Shown piece by piece: positions 42,091-50,350 of a stretch of DNA of 64,000 bases. The position numbers were made by a program, and so were the translations under genes. The number at the start of each line of letters is the position of its first letter. Positions within the stretch are counted from its first letter, which is position 1. The notes under the pieces were generated by a model. It was given only the letters and a program-made list of their open reading frames with translations. It ran no database searches and had not been told where the DNA came from. The DNA is from Cypionkella psychrotolerans. Lineage in GTDB: Bacteria > Pseudomonadota > Alphaproteobacteria > Rhodobacterales > Rhodobacteraceae. The stretch is from assembly GCF_001294535.1 (NCBI RefSeq), contig NZ_LGIC01000017.1:39981-103980 (forward strand), given 5' to 3'.

Positions 42091-43968
42091 ATGGCTAGCT
42101 TAGCAGATGTGAGCGTACGCTCACGGCCAATGACGGCGGAGGAGCGCAAGGTTATTCTGGCCTCGTCCGCCGGCACGATTTTTGAGTGGTATGACTTCTA
42201 CCTCTACGGCTCGCTTGCCGCGATCATCGGCGCGCAGTTTTTCACACCATACCCCGAAGCCACCCGCAACATCTTCGCGCTGCTGGCCTTCGCTGCAGGC
42301 TTCATCGTGCGCCCGTTTGGTGCATTGGTATTCGGCAGCATGGGTGACTTGATCGGGCGGAAATACACCTTCCTGATGACGATCCTGATCATGGGTCTGT
42401 CGACCTTCTTCGTCGGCATCCTGCCGGGATATCAAAGCTGGGGGATCGCGGCCCCAATCACCCTGATCGGCCTGCGGATGCTGCAAGGGCTGGCCTTGGG
42501 CGGTGAATACGGCGGCGCTGCGGTTTATGTCGCCGAACACGCGCCACAACACCGTCGTGGCTATTACACCTCATTCATCCAGACCACCGCGACGCTTGGC
42601 TTGCTGTTGTCCCTGGTGGTGATCTTGGTGCTGACGGGCTACGTCAACGGCCATTATCCGACAGTGGCGCAAGTCGGCCTGGACGGTACGCCGCTTCTGG
42701 ACGCCAAAGGCGTGCAAGTCATGCTGGAGCCTTGGAAGGCTTGGGGCTGGCGCTTGCCCTTCATCGGATCGCTCCTCCTGTTGGCGGTGTCGCTGTATAT
42801 CCGCCTGACCATGCATGAAAGCCCGGCCTTCAAGAAAATGAAGGAAGAAGGCGCTGCCTCGAAAGCCCCGCTGCGCGAAGCTTTTGGTCAATGGAAAAAC
42901 GCCAAAATCGCACTGATCGCTTTGTTCGGCCTGACCGCTGGCCAAGCCGTGGTGTGGTATTCCGGCCAGTTCTACGCGTTGTTCTTCTTGCAAAACGTGG
43001 TGAAGGTCGACAGCTATTCGGCCAACGTCTTCGTGGCGTGGTCGTTGATCCTCGGCACAGGCGGTTTCTTGTTCTTCGGCTCGCTGTCCGACAAGATTGG
43101 CCGCAAGCCGATCATTCTGGCAGGCTGCCTGATTGCTGCACTGACCTATTTCCCAGTGTTCAACGCGCTGACCGCAACCGCCAACCCGGCGCTGCACGCA
43201 GCACAAGACACCCCGGTTGTGGTGACGGTAGACCCGGCGGATTGCTCGTTCCAGTTCAACCCGGTCGGCACCGCCAAGTTCACCAAATCTTGCGACATTG
43301 CCAAAGCCCTGCTGCTGAAAGGCTCGGTCAACTCGACGACCGTCGATGCGGCGGCTGGCACGATTGCTTCGGTGAAAATCGGCGAGACCGTGATCCCCGC
43401 CTATGATGGCAGTGTGAACGGCAAAGCGATTGCTGAAGCCAAAGCCGCGCTTGAAACCGCCAAAGCCGGCACCGACCAAGCCGCAACTGATGCAGCGCAA
43501 GCCGCACTGGATGCCGCCAATGGTGTGAAAGCCGGCTTTGAGAAGTCGATCAACGATGCTCTGACCGCAGCGGGCTATCCGCTGGTGGCTGCCGACAATA
43601 CCACGGTGGCGAAAGTCGGTGGCTTCTTTGACATCTTCACCAAGCAAAACATCAGCGTGGTCGCGATCCTGACCTATCTGATCATTCTGGTGACGATGGT
43701 CTACGGCCCGATTGCTGCAATGCTGGTCGAACTGTTCCCGACCCGGATCCGCTACTCGGGCATGTCGCTGCCCTACCACATCGGCAACGGCTGGTTCGGT
43801 GGCTTGCTTCCGGCAACCGCGCTGGCAATCTCGGCACAATCCGGCAACATCTACTCGGGGCTCTGGTATGCCATCGTGGTGGCTCTGGCGACGGTGGTGA
43901 TCGGTACGCTGCTGGTGCCAAACGGCACGCATAAGAAAGACATCTTCTCGGACGCGAACAACCAATAA
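42091..43968 (+). CDS. MFS transporter (MHS family) with a large periplasmic insert
   Basis: 625 residues, about 180 longer than a typical metabolite:H+ symporter. Twelve helices can be counted; GSMGDLIGRK after TM2 and SDKIGRKP after TM8 are the MFS signatures, and WYDFYLYG in TM1 is typical of the MHS group. The extra ~160 residues (about 358-515) lie between TM9 and TM10, on the periplasmic side, and contain two Cys (DCSF, SCDI) and an Ala/Lys-rich segment likely to be helical. GGGAGG precedes the ATG at 42091. Downstream of acs-adk, so acetate or another short carboxylate is the likely cargo; inferred. A strong terminator follows. Confidence 0.88.
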   Translation: MASLADVSVRSRPMTAEERKVILASSAGTIFEWYDFYLYGSLAAIIGAQFFTPYPEATRNIFALLAFAAGFIVRPFGALVFGSMGDLIGRKYTFLMTILIMGLSTFFVGILPGYQSWGIAAPITLIGLRMLQGLALGGEYGGAAVYVAEHAPQHRRGYYTSFIQTTATLGLLLSLVVILVLTGYVNGHYPTVAQVGLDGTPLLDAKGVQVMLEPWKAWGWRLPFIGSLLLLAVSLYIRLTMHESPAFKKMKEEGAASKAPLREAFGQWKNAKIALIALFGLTAGQAVVWYSGQFYALFFLQNVVKVDSYSANVFVAWSLILGTGGFLFFGSLSDKIGRKPIILAGCLIAALTYFPVFNALTATANPALHAAQDTPVVVTVDPADCSFQFNPVGTAKFTKSCDIAKALLLKGSVNSTTVDAAAGTIASVKIGETVIPAYDGSVNGKAIAEAKAALETAKAGTDQAATDAAQAALDAANGVKAGFEKSINDALTAAGYPLVAADNTTVAKVGGFFDIFTKQNISVVAILTYLIILVTMVYGPIAAMLVELFPTRIRYSGMSLPYHIGNGWFGGLLPATALAISAQSGNIYSGLWYAIVVALATVVIGTLLVPNGTHKKDIFSDANNQ

Positions 43969-43990
43969 GCGTTTGACGTCTGAAACGGGC

Positions 43991-44021
43991 AAAGGGCCGG
44001 GAGGAAACTCCCGGCCCTTTT
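43991..44021 (+). terminator. Rho-independent terminator after the MFS gene
   Basis: Thirteen-base perfect stem AAAGGGCCGGGAG / CTCCCGGCCCTTT closed by a GAAA tetraloop and followed by T. One of the two strongest terminators in the window. Confidence 0.95.
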
Positions 44022-44069
44022 GCTATGCCGCCCGTTTGCTGAGGCACCGGGTACTTGACCTTGCGGGGG

Positions 44070-44354
44070 TCAGCGGGCGCGCAGGCGCTGATACAACGTC
44101 CAAACCCCCAGAATAACCGCCAGCCAAATCACATTGGCCAGAATTCCCACCCCGATGGCCACAGCCATCGGCACCGCCAGTTGCGCCTGCGCCGTCAGCG
44201 GCAACAACACCGCCACAAACACCGCCCCGATGGCGAGCGGGATGATGGTTCCAGAAGCCGCCCGCGTGCGCAGCATGGTGAGGAACAACGCGATCAACAG
44301 ACCGATGCGAAACGGATCGGACAGTTGTGACAACAGCAGATCGGGAAGGGTCAT
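44070..44354 (-). CDS. Small integral membrane protein, 94 residues
   Basis: Three hydrophobic helices (FRIGLLIALFLTMLRT, IIPLAIGAVFVAVLLPLTA, VPMAVAIGVGILANVIWLAVILGVW regions) separated by short loops and ending in a basic tail RLRAR. ATG at 44354. No family recognised. It stands alone between two plus-strand and minus-strand units, with an inverted-repeat element on its 5' side. Confidence 0.6.
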   Translation of the reverse strand: MTLPDLLLSQLSDPFRIGLLIALFLTMLRTRAASGTIIPLAIGAVFVAVLLPLTAQAQLAVPMAVAIGVGILANVIWLAVILGVWTLYQRLRAR

Positions 44355-44667
44355 GCAGGCTCCAATGCTTTTGACCTTGATAAGCGATGGGGCGGGGTAG
44401 GTCTAGCAGCCGCTGCGCGCTGCATTGGCCAAGCCGGGGGCCAGCCCCCGGACCCCCGGGATATTTGAGCGCAGAGGATGTCCGTTAAGAAGGCTTTAAT
44501 CCGAATCGCTCAAACTCAAAGAGCGGTACAGGCGGGGACGCCGATGACCGACGCAGTGGATGGCACCCCGCGGCAAGATCCGTTCTCCCGTTGGGGTGCT
44601 TGACCGCTCTGATCATCCTCTGCGCTTAAATATCCTCGGGGTCCGGGGGCGAGCCCCCGGCTTGGCG
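44355..44667. other. Intergenic region dominated by an inverted-repeat unit
   Basis: 313 bp with no supported gene; 44428-44666 is the inverted-repeat unit described separately. The short left part should hold the promoter of the 94-residue membrane protein gene. Confidence 0.6.
44428..44666. repeat. 239-bp unit bounded by 53-bp inverted repeats
   Basis: Arm 1 (44428-44480) and the reverse complement of arm 2 (44614-44666) agree at 48 of 53 positions. Each arm holds a GC stem (CCGGGGGC..GCCCCCGG), ACCCC, and the dispersed GATATTTGAGCGCAGAGG-type tail pointing inward. The 133-bp centre has further dyads (GCACCCC / GGGGTGC; AGAGCGGT / ACCGCTCT split across it) but no open frame. It ends next to the truA stop. 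It could be a miniature mobile element or two repeats that met head to head. Confidence 0.8.
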
Positions 44668-45444
44668 TCAAAGCGAACTGAACGGGTCTACCGGATAGCC
44701 CACCCCGGTCATATAAAGCCCATCCGGCGGCGAGACTGGCCCGCAAGCCGCGCGATCCGCCGCCTCTAGCGCCGCTTTCACCTGACTGGGTGCCCAAGCC
44801 CCCGCCCCGACCCGCTCCAGCGTGCCAACGATCGAGCGCACTTGGTTGTGCAGGAAACTCCGCGCCCGCAGGGTAAAGCGGTATTCCACCCCCGCCGCAT
44901 AGGGCACCGTGACAATCGAAACCTCGTCCAGCGTCTTCACCGGGCTAGCCGCCTGACAATAGGTCGAGCGGAACGTGGTGAAATCATGCTTGCCAATCAG
45001 ATACGCCGCCCCCGCCCGCATCGCTTCAATATCCAAGGGAGAATGCACCCGCCACACCCGCCCCCGGTCATGCGTTGCTGGCGCGCGCCGGGCCACCAGC
45101 CGGAACAGATAGCGCCGCTCCCGCGCCGAAAACCGCGCGTGGAAATCGTCCGCCACCCGCACCACCGCCAGCACCGACACCGGAGCGGGGCGCAGATGCG
45201 CGTTCAGCGCCGAGGCCAGCCGGAACGGGTCCCAATCCTTGACCAAATCGCAATGCGCCACCTGCCCCGTGGCATGCACCCCGGAATCCGTCCGCCCTGC
45301 GGCGGCAATTGTATGCGGCCCCGGCTCCAGCCGCCCGAGCGCCGCCTCAATCGCACCCTGCACCGTCAACTGCCCGCCCGCCTGGCGCTGCCAGCCGTTG
45401 AACGGACCTCCGTCATAGTCGATGAGCATGGCATATCTGGGCAT
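44668..45444 (-). CDS. truA: tRNA pseudouridine(38-40) synthase TruA
   Basis: 258 residues. The catalytic Asp53 lies in [12 protein letters not shown]; the N-terminal [12 protein letters not shown] and C-terminal [13 protein letters not shown] and [12 protein letters not shown] motifs are complete. It converts uridines 38-40 of the anticodon arm in many tRNAs. ATG at 45444. Monocistronic here and divergent from ycjX with a 94-bp gap. Confidence 0.96.
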   Translation of the reverse strand: MPRYAMLIDYDGGPFNGWQRQAGGQLTVQGAIEAALGRLEPGPHTIAAAGRTDSGVHATGQVAHCDLVKDWDPFRLASALNAHLRPAPVSVLAVVRVADDFHARFSARERRYLFRLVARRAPATHDRGRVWRVHSPLDIEAMRAGAAYLIGKHDFTTFRSTYCQAASPVKTLDEVSIVTVPYAAGVEYRFTLRARSFLHNQVRSIVGTLERVGAGAWAPSQVKAALEAADRAACGPVSPPDGLYMTGVGYPVDPFSSL

Positions 45445-45538
45445 CTCCCGCGCTTACCCAATACGCACCTTCCTGTCCATGCCTTCCAAAACGCCCGCCT
45501 CACCCCTATGTTGACGCCAAGCAACAGGATGATCGCGC

Positions 45539-46945
45539 GTGTTTTCCAGCCTAACCCACGGCATTGCCCGGCAAATAGAGGCCGCAGCTTCGGCCCTGAC
45601 CGGCTATGAACCGGTGTTGCGCATCGGCGTCACCGGGCTGTCGCGCGCGGGCAAAACCGTGTTCATCACCAGCCTGGTCGCCAACCTGCTCGACCGCGCC
45701 CGGATGCCGCAACTGACCGCACAGGCGCAGAACCGCATCGAGGCGGTCTATTTGCAGCCGCAACCCGACGACACCCTGCCACGCTTTGCCTTCGAGGATC
45801 ACCTCGCCGCGATGACAGGCGACGATCCGCGTTGGCCGCAATCGACCCGCGCGATTTCCGAGCTGCGTCTGTCGTTCCGCACCCGGCCCAGCGGTTTCAT
45901 CAACAGCTTTGCTGGCCCGCGCACCCTGCATGTCGATATCGTCGATTACCCCGGCGAATGGCTGCTGGACCTGTCCTTGCTGGATAAATCCTACACCGAA
46001 TGGTCGGAAGACACCCTGCACCGCATCGCCAAACGCCCCGAAGCTGCCGATTTCATGGCCCATGCCCGGGCCGAGGACGGCTCGCTTCGCTTGGAAGAAC
46101 CCAAAGCCCAAGCCCTCAGCCAACACTTCACCGACTACCTGAAAGCCGCCCGCGCCGCAGGTTGGTCTGATTGCACCCCCGGCCGCTTCCTGCTGCCCGG
46201 TGATCTGGCAGGCTCTCCGGTGCTGACCTTCGCCCCACTGCCTGCGCCTGCGCAAACCCCGCGCAACAGCCTTTGGCGCGAGATGCAGCGCCGCTATGAC
46301 GCCTATAAATCCCGCGTCATCCAGCCGTTCTTCCGCGAGCATTTCGCCAAGATTGACCGCCAGATCGTGCTGGTCGATGTCCTTTCCGCCCTGCACCAAG
46401 GCCCGCAAGCCGTGGAAGACCTGCGCCGCACCATGGCCGATGTGCTGGCGGCCTTCCGCCCCGGTCGCAACGGCTGGCTGACGGGCATCCTGGGCGGCAA
46501 ACGGGTGGAGAAAATCCTGTTCGCCGCCACCAAGGCCGACCATCTCCACCACCACCAGCACCCCGCCTTAACCGGGATCATGCGGGCGATGCTGCGCGAA
46601 GCCGTCAGCCGCGCCGATTTCGCGGGCGCACAGACCGCAGCCATTTCAATGGCAAGCCTGCGCTGCACCGTGGAAGAAACCGTGTCACGCGAAGGTGTTA
46701 GCCTTGATGCCGTGCGCGGTCGCTTGCTGACCAATGGCAAACAGGCCGTGATGTATCCGGGCCAGTTGCCCGCCGACCCCAGCCGCCTGCTCTCGCCCGC
46801 CCGCGAAGGCGCCGAGCAATGGCTCGACGCCGATTATGCACTGATGGCCTTCGCCCCGGCCCGCGTCACCTTGCGCCCCGGCGAAGGCCCGCCGCATATC
46901 CGCCTCGACCGCGCCGCCGAATTCCTGATCGGAGATCGCTTGTGA
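45539..46945 (+). CDS. ycjX: YcjX-type GTPase-like protein
   Basis: 468 residues of the YcjX/DUF463 family. An N-terminal P-loop GLSRAGKT (33-40) is followed by DYPGEWLLDL, a G3-like motif, and TKADH, a G4-like motif. Stress-related nucleotide-binding protein; the molecular job is not established. The start is a GTG at 45539 (MFSSLTHG), with AGGA about 10 nt upstream. It overlaps the following DUF697 gene by GTGA; the ycjX-ycjF pairing is a well-known conserved unit. Confidence 0.9.
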   Translation: MFSSLTHGIARQIEAAASALTGYEPVLRIGVTGLSRAGKTVFITSLVANLLDRARMPQLTAQAQNRIEAVYLQPQPDDTLPRFAFEDHLAAMTGDDPRWPQSTRAISELRLSFRTRPSGFINSFAGPRTLHVDIVDYPGEWLLDLSLLDKSYTEWSEDTLHRIAKRPEAADFMAHARAEDGSLRLEEPKAQALSQHFTDYLKAARAAGWSDCTPGRFLLPGDLAGSPVLTFAPLPAPAQTPRNSLWREMQRRYDAYKSRVIQPFFREHFAKIDRQIVLVDVLSALHQGPQAVEDLRRTMADVLAAFRPGRNGWLTGILGGKRVEKILFAATKADHLHHHQHPALTGIMRAMLREAVSRADFAGAQTAAISMASLRCTVEETVSREGVSLDAVRGRLLTNGKQAVMYPGQLPADPSRLLSPAREGAEQWLDADYALMAFAPARVTLRPGEGPPHIRLDRAAEFLIGDRL

Positions 46946-47988
46946 GCCTGCATCTGAATGACCCGTCTCAAAACGAACGGGCCCGCCTGCACGGCCCGTT
47001 GATGCAAGAGTATGATGGCGATGCCGCCGATCCCGGCATGGCTGAAGCCGTGCCAGATGCGGGGGCCGCGCGCGCGCTGCACACCGCCGCTTTTCTCGCC
47101 CAGCGCCGGGGGTCCGGCTTTGCCCGCTTTGCGCTTTGGGTGTTCGGCAGCCTGTTCACGCTGGTGCTGTCGGTGTCGGCATGGAATTTCGTTATCGGAT
47201 TGTTTGGTGAAAACAGCGTATTGGGCTGGCTGGCCTTTGTACTGTTCGTGCTGGCGTTGTTTGTGGTGCTGGTGCTGGCGGGCCGCGAACTGATGGCGTT
47301 CTCCCGCATGGCGCGGCTGGATAAGCTGCGCGCCGCCGCCGCCGAAGCACGCCTCGCTGGCGATCTGAAAGCCGCCCGCGCCGTGGTGGCGAGCCTTGTC
47401 AGTCTGTATTCCGACCGCGCCGATACGGCTTGGGGCCGTGCCCGTCTGGCCGAGCGTGAGGCCGATGTATTCGATGCCGACGCTTTGTTGTCGCTGGCAG
47501 AGGTCGAACTGATCGCCCCCTTGGACCGTGCCGCACTGGCCGAGGTTGAAGCCGCCGCCCGCCTCGTCGCCACCATCACCGCTTTTGTGCCGCTGGCTTT
47601 GGCGGATGTGGCGACAGCACTTTATGCCAATTTGAAACTGATCCGCCGCCTGTCCGAGATTTATGGCGGGCGGTCCGGCAGCATGGGCAGTTTCCGCCTG
47701 ATGCGCCGGGTGTTTTCGGCGCTGCTGGGCGCGGGCGCGATCGCCTTGGCCGATGATCTCGTAGGCTCTGTGGCGTCGGGGGGACTACTTGCCAAGATTT
47801 CCCGGCGCTTTGGCGAAGGCGTGGTCAACGGTGCTTTGACCGCCCGCGTCGGCCTTGCCGCGATGGAGTTGTCGCGCCCGATGCCCTTCGTGGCATTGCC
47901 GCGACCGGGGACGAGTGCCACCACCAGCCGCGCCTTGGCAGGCCTGTTTGGGCGGGGCGAGCCGGACGAAAAATTAACAAACCCTTAA
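46942..47988 (+). CDS. YcjF / DUF697 family membrane protein (TIGR01620)
   Basis: 348 residues with two adjacent hydrophobic helices at about 55-105 (ALWVFGSLFTLVLSVSAWNF and LGWLAFVLFVLALFVVLVLAG regions), a cytoplasmic helical region, and the C-terminal DUF697 part with VGLAAMELSRPMPF. The GTG start at 46942 overlaps the ycjX stop by four bases; no ATG gives the same family start. Partner of YcjX in a likely membrane stress module. Its stop overlaps a TTAA-N7-TTAA box. Confidence 0.87.
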   Translation: MSLHLNDPSQNERARLHGPLMQEYDGDAADPGMAEAVPDAGAARALHTAAFLAQRRGSGFARFALWVFGSLFTLVLSVSAWNFVIGLFGENSVLGWLAFVLFVLALFVVLVLAGRELMAFSRMARLDKLRAAAAEARLAGDLKAARAVVASLVSLYSDRADTAWGRARLAEREADVFDADALLSLAEVELIAPLDRAALAEVEAAARLVATITAFVPLALADVATALYANLKLIRRLSEIYGGRSGSMGSFRLMRRVFSALLGAGAIALADDLVGSVASGGLLAKISRRFGEGVVNGALTARVGLAAMELSRPMPFVALPRPGTSATTSRALAGLFGRGEPDEKLTNP

Positions 47989-48045
47989 AATGGGCACGTT
48001 ACCTCATTGATTATAAACATCTAAAAATGGTCCCGAGTTGGGACC
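47974..48045 (-). repeat. 3' intergenic element copy 3 (reverse orientation)
   Basis: Read on the minus strand it begins 4 nt after the argE stop with the hairpin GGTCCC-AACTC-GGGACC (48045-48029), followed by ATTTTT. TCAATGAGGT comes at +19 and GTTAA at +51. TTAA-N7-TTAA (47974-47988) is a CtrA-type box. Nearly the same spacing as the other three copies. Confidence 0.65.
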
Positions 48046-48049
48046 ACCC

Positions 48050-49198
48050 CTAAAATCCCGCCACACAGCGATCCACCAATTCCGCCAGCATCGCGCGGCA
48101 CCGTTCAATCTGTTCGACCGAAACGAACTCATCCGGCTTGTGCCCCTGCGCCATCGACCCCGGCCCGCAGATCACCGTCGGGATGCCCAGCCGGGCATCA
48201 AACAACCCGCCCTCGGTGCCAAACGCCACCTTGATCGTGCCATTCGCCCCGGTCAGCGATTTCACAAAGTTCACCACCCCCGCATCCGAAGGCGTGCCCA
48301 ACCCCGGATAATCCCATAGCCGTTCAATCCTGATCTCCGTTTCAGGAAACTCTGCCCGGAGCGGCGCCACAATCGCCTCCGCCCCCGCCCGCAGATCCGC
48401 GATCAATGCCTCGGTATCCTCGCCCGCCAAACTGCGAATTTCAAAGTCGATCACGGCAGAGTTCGGCACGATATTCACCTGCACCCCCCCGTTCAACTTC
48501 CCCACATGCAGCGTCGAATAGGGCACATCATAATCGCCATCCCGCAACCCGGTCGCCGCCACCCGCGCCTGCAACCCCCGCACCACCCCGACAAAGTCCG
48601 CCGCCAAATGCAGCGCATTGAGGGCGAGCGGCGCCAGCGCCGAATGACCTTCCCTGCCCACGCAAGTTGCCCGCAGCGCGATCTTACCCTTGTGGCCGGT
48701 GGCGACCTGCATCGCCGTGGGTTCCCCCACAATACACATCCGGGGCCGGATCGGGGCAGCCTCCAGCATGTCAATCAAACTGCGTACCCCCATGCAGCCG
48801 ATTTCCTCGTCATAGGACAACGCCAAATGCAGCGGCACTTTCAGCGGGCGTTTGGCAGCCAACACCATCGCCTCAATCGCGCAGGCGGCGAAGCCCTTCA
48901 TATCGGCAGCGCCCCGACCATAATAGCGCGCGTCTTTTTCGGTCAGCGCGAAAGGCGACACAGTCCAAGCCTGACCTTCGACAGGGACCACATCAGTGTG
49001 ACCCGACAGCATCACCCCCGGCACACCCTGCGGCCCGACCGTGGCGTAGAGATTGGCTTTGCCGCCGGATGGGTCGGGGATCAGCGTGGAGTCTATGCCA
49101 GCCTCGGCCAGCAGGTCTTGCAAATAACCCATCAAAGCGATGTTGGGCTTGGAGCTGACCGTGTCAAAACTCAGCAACCGTTCCAAAATCGCGCGCAT
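48050..49198 (-). CDS. argE: Acetylornithine deacetylase
   Basis: 382 residues of the M20 zinc peptidase family. Metal-binding and catalytic features: SGHTDVVPVEG, YGRGAADMKGF, YDEEIGC and GTEGGLFDARLGIPTVICGPG. ArgE-type enzymes deacetylate N-acetylornithine in arginine synthesis; related succinyl-diaminopimelate desuccinylases look similar, but the pattern PNIALMGYLQDLLAEAG and overall length fit ArgE. ATG at 49198 has AGGAG 7 nt upstream; the 160-codon frame beyond it runs antisense through another gene. Confidence 0.88.
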   Translation of the reverse strand: MRAILERLLSFDTVSSKPNIALMGYLQDLLAEAGIDSTLIPDPSGGKANLYATVGPQGVPGVMLSGHTDVVPVEGQAWTVSPFALTEKDARYYGRGAADMKGFAACAIEAMVLAAKRPLKVPLHLALSYDEEIGCMGVRSLIDMLEAAPIRPRMCIVGEPTAMQVATGHKGKIALRATCVGREGHSALAPLALNALHLAADFVGVVRGLQARVAATGLRDGDYDVPYSTLHVGKLNGGVQVNIVPNSAVIDFEIRSLAGEDTEALIADLRAGAEAIVAPLRAEFPETEIRIERLWDYPGLGTPSDAGVVNFVKSLTGANGTIKVAFGTEGGLFDARLGIPTVICGPGSMAQGHKPDEFVSVEQIERCRAMLAELVDRCVAGF

Positions 49199-49367
49199 CA
49201 GAGTCTCCTTTTGTTGCGCGCAAGCTAGCGCGAAGCCGCGAGAGGGGGAAGGCTGGGAACGACGGATGTGACACGATTTGTCACGCGGAACCCACTTCCC
49301 AAACGGCGGTCTTCCTGCCAAATTCAGTGCATATCGCCCGCGCGGGTCACAACCGATTGGACAGAAC

Positions 49368-50084
49368 ATGACATTGAAAGCGTTTTTCCCCGCCCTTGCG
49401 ACCAGCGCTTTGGTGGCTTTGAGCCTGCCTGCCTTCGCGCAGACCACCACGACGGAAGCCCCGGCTGCGGCGAAGGGGCCGAATGTGAAATCCTCGGCGA
49501 CGGGCAGCAAGGGGGCGGTGGCGACCTTCGCGATGGCGCAGGATTTGTACACCTTGGGCATGGCCAACAAGGATGCGTTAACGGTTTTGACGGCGGCGAA
49601 GCTGGCAGGATCGGTGGAGGTGAAAGAGGTCGAGCGCAAAAAAGAGACCAAGGGGACCGAGCTTGCGGGTGAGGCCGAGGGCAAGGATTTGCCGGTGGAT
49701 GCGGCGGTGATGATGGCCTCGGCGAAGGAACTCGCGGGCGAGGATGAGGTGCTGGCGGGGCTGGTTGAGGATGCGATGGTGGAGGCTGGGCGCGGCCGGG
49801 TTGGCGGGGCGTCGTCGACCCTGTCGCGGCTGCCTGCCGGGCAGACCGATACCTGGGAGGTGCCGTTTTATGGTGACAGCTATGCCGAGCTCGCAGTGGT
49901 GGGGGATGGCGACTCCAACCTCGACGTGCTGGTCACCGATGAGAACGGCAACACGATTTGCTATGACGTGAGCTGGTCGGACAAGATTTACTGCGACTTC
50001 GTGCCCAGCTGGAACGGGTATTTTTATGTGACGGTGCAGAATAATGGCGCGTCGCGGAACAGCTATTATTTGATGACGAACTGA
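49368..50084 (+). CDS. Secreted protein with PPC-like C-terminal domain
   Basis: 238 residues. A signal peptide (FFPALATSALVALSLPAFAQ) is followed by an Ala/Gly/Glu-rich helical middle and, from about residue 160, a beta domain (TWEVPFYGDSYAELAVVGDGDSNLDVLVTDENG and WNGYFYVTVQNNG regions) resembling bacterial pre-peptidase C-terminal domains. Two Cys in that domain could pair. No enzymatic domain is present. The promoter must lie in the short divergent gap with argE. A wobble-containing terminator follows the stop. Confidence 0.75.
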   Translation: MTLKAFFPALATSALVALSLPAFAQTTTTEAPAAAKGPNVKSSATGSKGAVATFAMAQDLYTLGMANKDALTVLTAAKLAGSVEVKEVERKKETKGTELAGEAEGKDLPVDAAVMMASAKELAGEDEVLAGLVEDAMVEAGRGRVGGASSTLSRLPAGQTDTWEVPFYGDSYAELAVVGDGDSNLDVLVTDENGNTICYDVSWSDKIYCDFVPSWNGYFYVTVQNNGASRNSYYLMTN

Positions 50085-50104
50085 ACGGATTTCACGGATC
50101 AAGG

Positions 50105-50132
50105 CGGCGCGCTGAAAGGTGCGCCGTTTTCG
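50105..50132 (+). terminator. Terminator after the secreted protein gene
   Basis: CGGCGC pairs with GCGCCG, extended by G-U and C-G pairs to a GAAA loop, and is followed by TTTT. The 3' intergenic element copy 4 begins 11 nt later. Confidence 0.75.
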
Positions 50133-50142
50133 TTTGGGCATG

Positions 50143-50216
50143 TGTCCGCGCGTGGACAGAGGTTGCTCTGATATGATTTCAATGAGTTACAAGTGGGCAT
50201 CAACGGTTTGTTAAGG
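50143..50216 (+). repeat. 3' intergenic element copy 4 (palindromic head)
   Basis: TGTCCGCGCGTGGACA (50143-50158) has one mismatch to a perfect palindrome. TCAATGAGTTACA follows at +21 and GTTAAG at +52, the same spacings as copy 2 at 30327. It lies in the convergent gap before the HAD phosphatase gene. Confidence 0.75.
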
Positions 50217-50231
50217 ATTTCCGCGCAGGAT

Positions 50232-50340
50232 TTGCTCTTTTTGAAATACTCCCGCCGGAGGCTCCGTGCGCAGGCCTCAGAAGCCTCCGGCGGGGATATT
50301 TGCGCGCAGAGGATGACAATTTTAGATAAGTTTTAGGGGG
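50232..50340. repeat. Head-to-head composite of both repeat tails
   Basis: A reverse GAGTATTT-type copy (50232-50266; TTGCTCTTTTTGAAATACTC then CCGCCGGAGGC) meets a forward GATATTT-type copy (50283-50316) that is followed by AATTTTAGATAAGTTTTAGG. The only place in the window where both tail types are adjacent. The forward copy reads GATATTTGCGCGCAGAGG, one base different from 7614 and 24865. Confidence 0.8.
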
Positions 50341-50350
50341 TTTGGCAGGC

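Noticed and set aside
42571..43992. A 473-residue minus-strand frame
   Set aside because: Antisense to the MFS transporter, which has clear helices and signatures; the minus frame is His/Gln/Arg-rich shadow.
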